This document shows positions 5,350 to 5,567 of a DNA stretch of 5,567 nucleotides, piece by piece. The position numbers were made by a program, and so were the translations under genes. The stretch's first letter is position 1. Each line of letters starts with the position of its first letter. Origin of the DNA: an archaeon. GTDB lineage: Archaea > Iainarchaeota > Iainarchaeia > Iainarchaeales > GCA-2688035. Under the pieces are notes generated by a model that ran no database searches, was not told the origin of the DNA, and saw nothing but the letters and a program-made list of their open reading frames with translations. The stretch lies in assembly GCA_030616665.1 (NCBI GenBank), contig JAUWWX010000072.1:1-5567 (forward strand). The letters run 5' to 3'.

Positions 5350-5357
5350 TTTTTTTT
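5350..5357 (+). terminator. T8 transcription terminator after the fusion/small-ORF unit
   Basis: Eight consecutive T bases begin one base after the stop codon of the small ORF. Archaeal RNA polymerase terminates at such T-rich non-template runs without needing a hairpin, and no clear hairpin precedes it. It lies between this transcript and the next promoter at about 5380. Confidence 0.65.
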
Positions 5358-5375
5358 ATGTTCTGCTTGAAGGAA

Positions 5376-5383
5376 TATATTTA
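5376..5383 (+). promoter_or_regulatory. TATA box of the gene at 5411
   Basis: TATATTTA is centred at 5379.5, 31.5 bases before ATG 5411, placing the transcription start near 5405 and giving a leader of about 5-7 bases. The purine run GAAGGAA just upstream (5369-5375) is in the position of a TFB recognition element. Confidence 0.65.
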
Positions 5384-5410
5384 ATTAGTATTTGCTTCCT
5401 CATTGATTGT

Positions 5411-5567
5411 ATGCCTGTACTAAGGCTTGAATACAAGGGCTTTTCTTTGGATCTGCCATATCAGCATAAGCATTTTTACTTGACTAAGGAATTTGAGCTA
5501 GGCAAAAACCTTTACCGGATTCTGTTTGAGTACTTAATTGATCGAAAAACCGTTTCTTGTGGCGGGC
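5411..5567 (+). CDS. Unidentified protein, N-terminal fragment (runs off right edge)
   Basis: ATG 5411 opens a frame that stays open for 52 codons to the window edge. It is preceded by a well-placed TATA box and a terminator for the upstream unit, so it looks like the first gene of a new transcript. The visible protein begins MPVLRLEYKGFSLDLP and continues with a His/Tyr/Phe-rich stretch (QHKHFYLTKEF, 18-28) and LYRILFEYLIDRKTV (34-48), then SCGG. No signal peptide or membrane segment is evident, and I recognise no family from this part. Too little is present to propose a function. Confidence 0.6.
   Translation, partial: MPVLRLEYKGFSLDLPYQHKHFYLTKEFELGKNLYRILFEYLIDRKTVSCGG

Overview
The window looks archaeal. 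The evidence is AT-rich TATA-like boxes centred about 28-33 bases before start codons, which implies leaderless or nearly leaderless mRNAs; an archaeal SbcD/Mre11-related phosphoesterase; a T-run terminator; and tight gene packing with overlaps. A small-genome lineage such as a DPANN archaeon would fit, but that placement is an inference and no marker gene here proves it.

Layout, left to right. 1-480 (-): a metallophosphoesterase cut by the left edge. 481-537: a 57-base divergent promoter with a perfect palindromic TATA box almost exactly in the middle. 538-1680 (+): a compact (alpha/alpha)6-barrel glycoside hydrolase of the GH100/glycogen-debranching type. 1640-2827 (-): a GT4 glycosyltransferase whose 3' end overlaps the hydrolase tail to tail by 41 bases. 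2815-3423 (-): a PIG-L/LmbE zinc N-deacetylase lying upstream of the glycosyltransferase in the same operon and overlapping its start by 13 bases. 3424-3483: a second short divergent promoter with one AT-rich box usable in both directions. 3484-5142 (+): a PfkB sugar kinase fused to a glucosamine-6-phosphate deaminase (NagB) domain. 5145-5348 (+): a small, very basic ORF with a Shine-Dalgarno match, followed by a T8 tract. 5411 to the right edge (+): the start of an unidentified gene with its own TATA box.

Functional reading. Every complete, recognisable gene concerns sugars, and three point to amino sugars or oligosaccharides. The deacetylase could make glucosamine from an N-acetylglucosamine compound. 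The fusion could phosphorylate glucosamine and deaminate it to fructose-6-phosphate. Together these would form a two-protein route from GlcNAc to glycolysis, expressed divergently from one promoter region. The competing reading is that the deacetylase works with its operon partner, the GT4 enzyme, to build a glucosamine-containing glycan or lipid, while the fusion recycles or balances glucosamine-6-phosphate. The sequence alone does not decide between them. The most unusual items are the PfkB-NagB fusion, the two shared-TATA divergent promoters, and the abrupt codon-use change and palindrome-rich tract inside the deacetylase gene.
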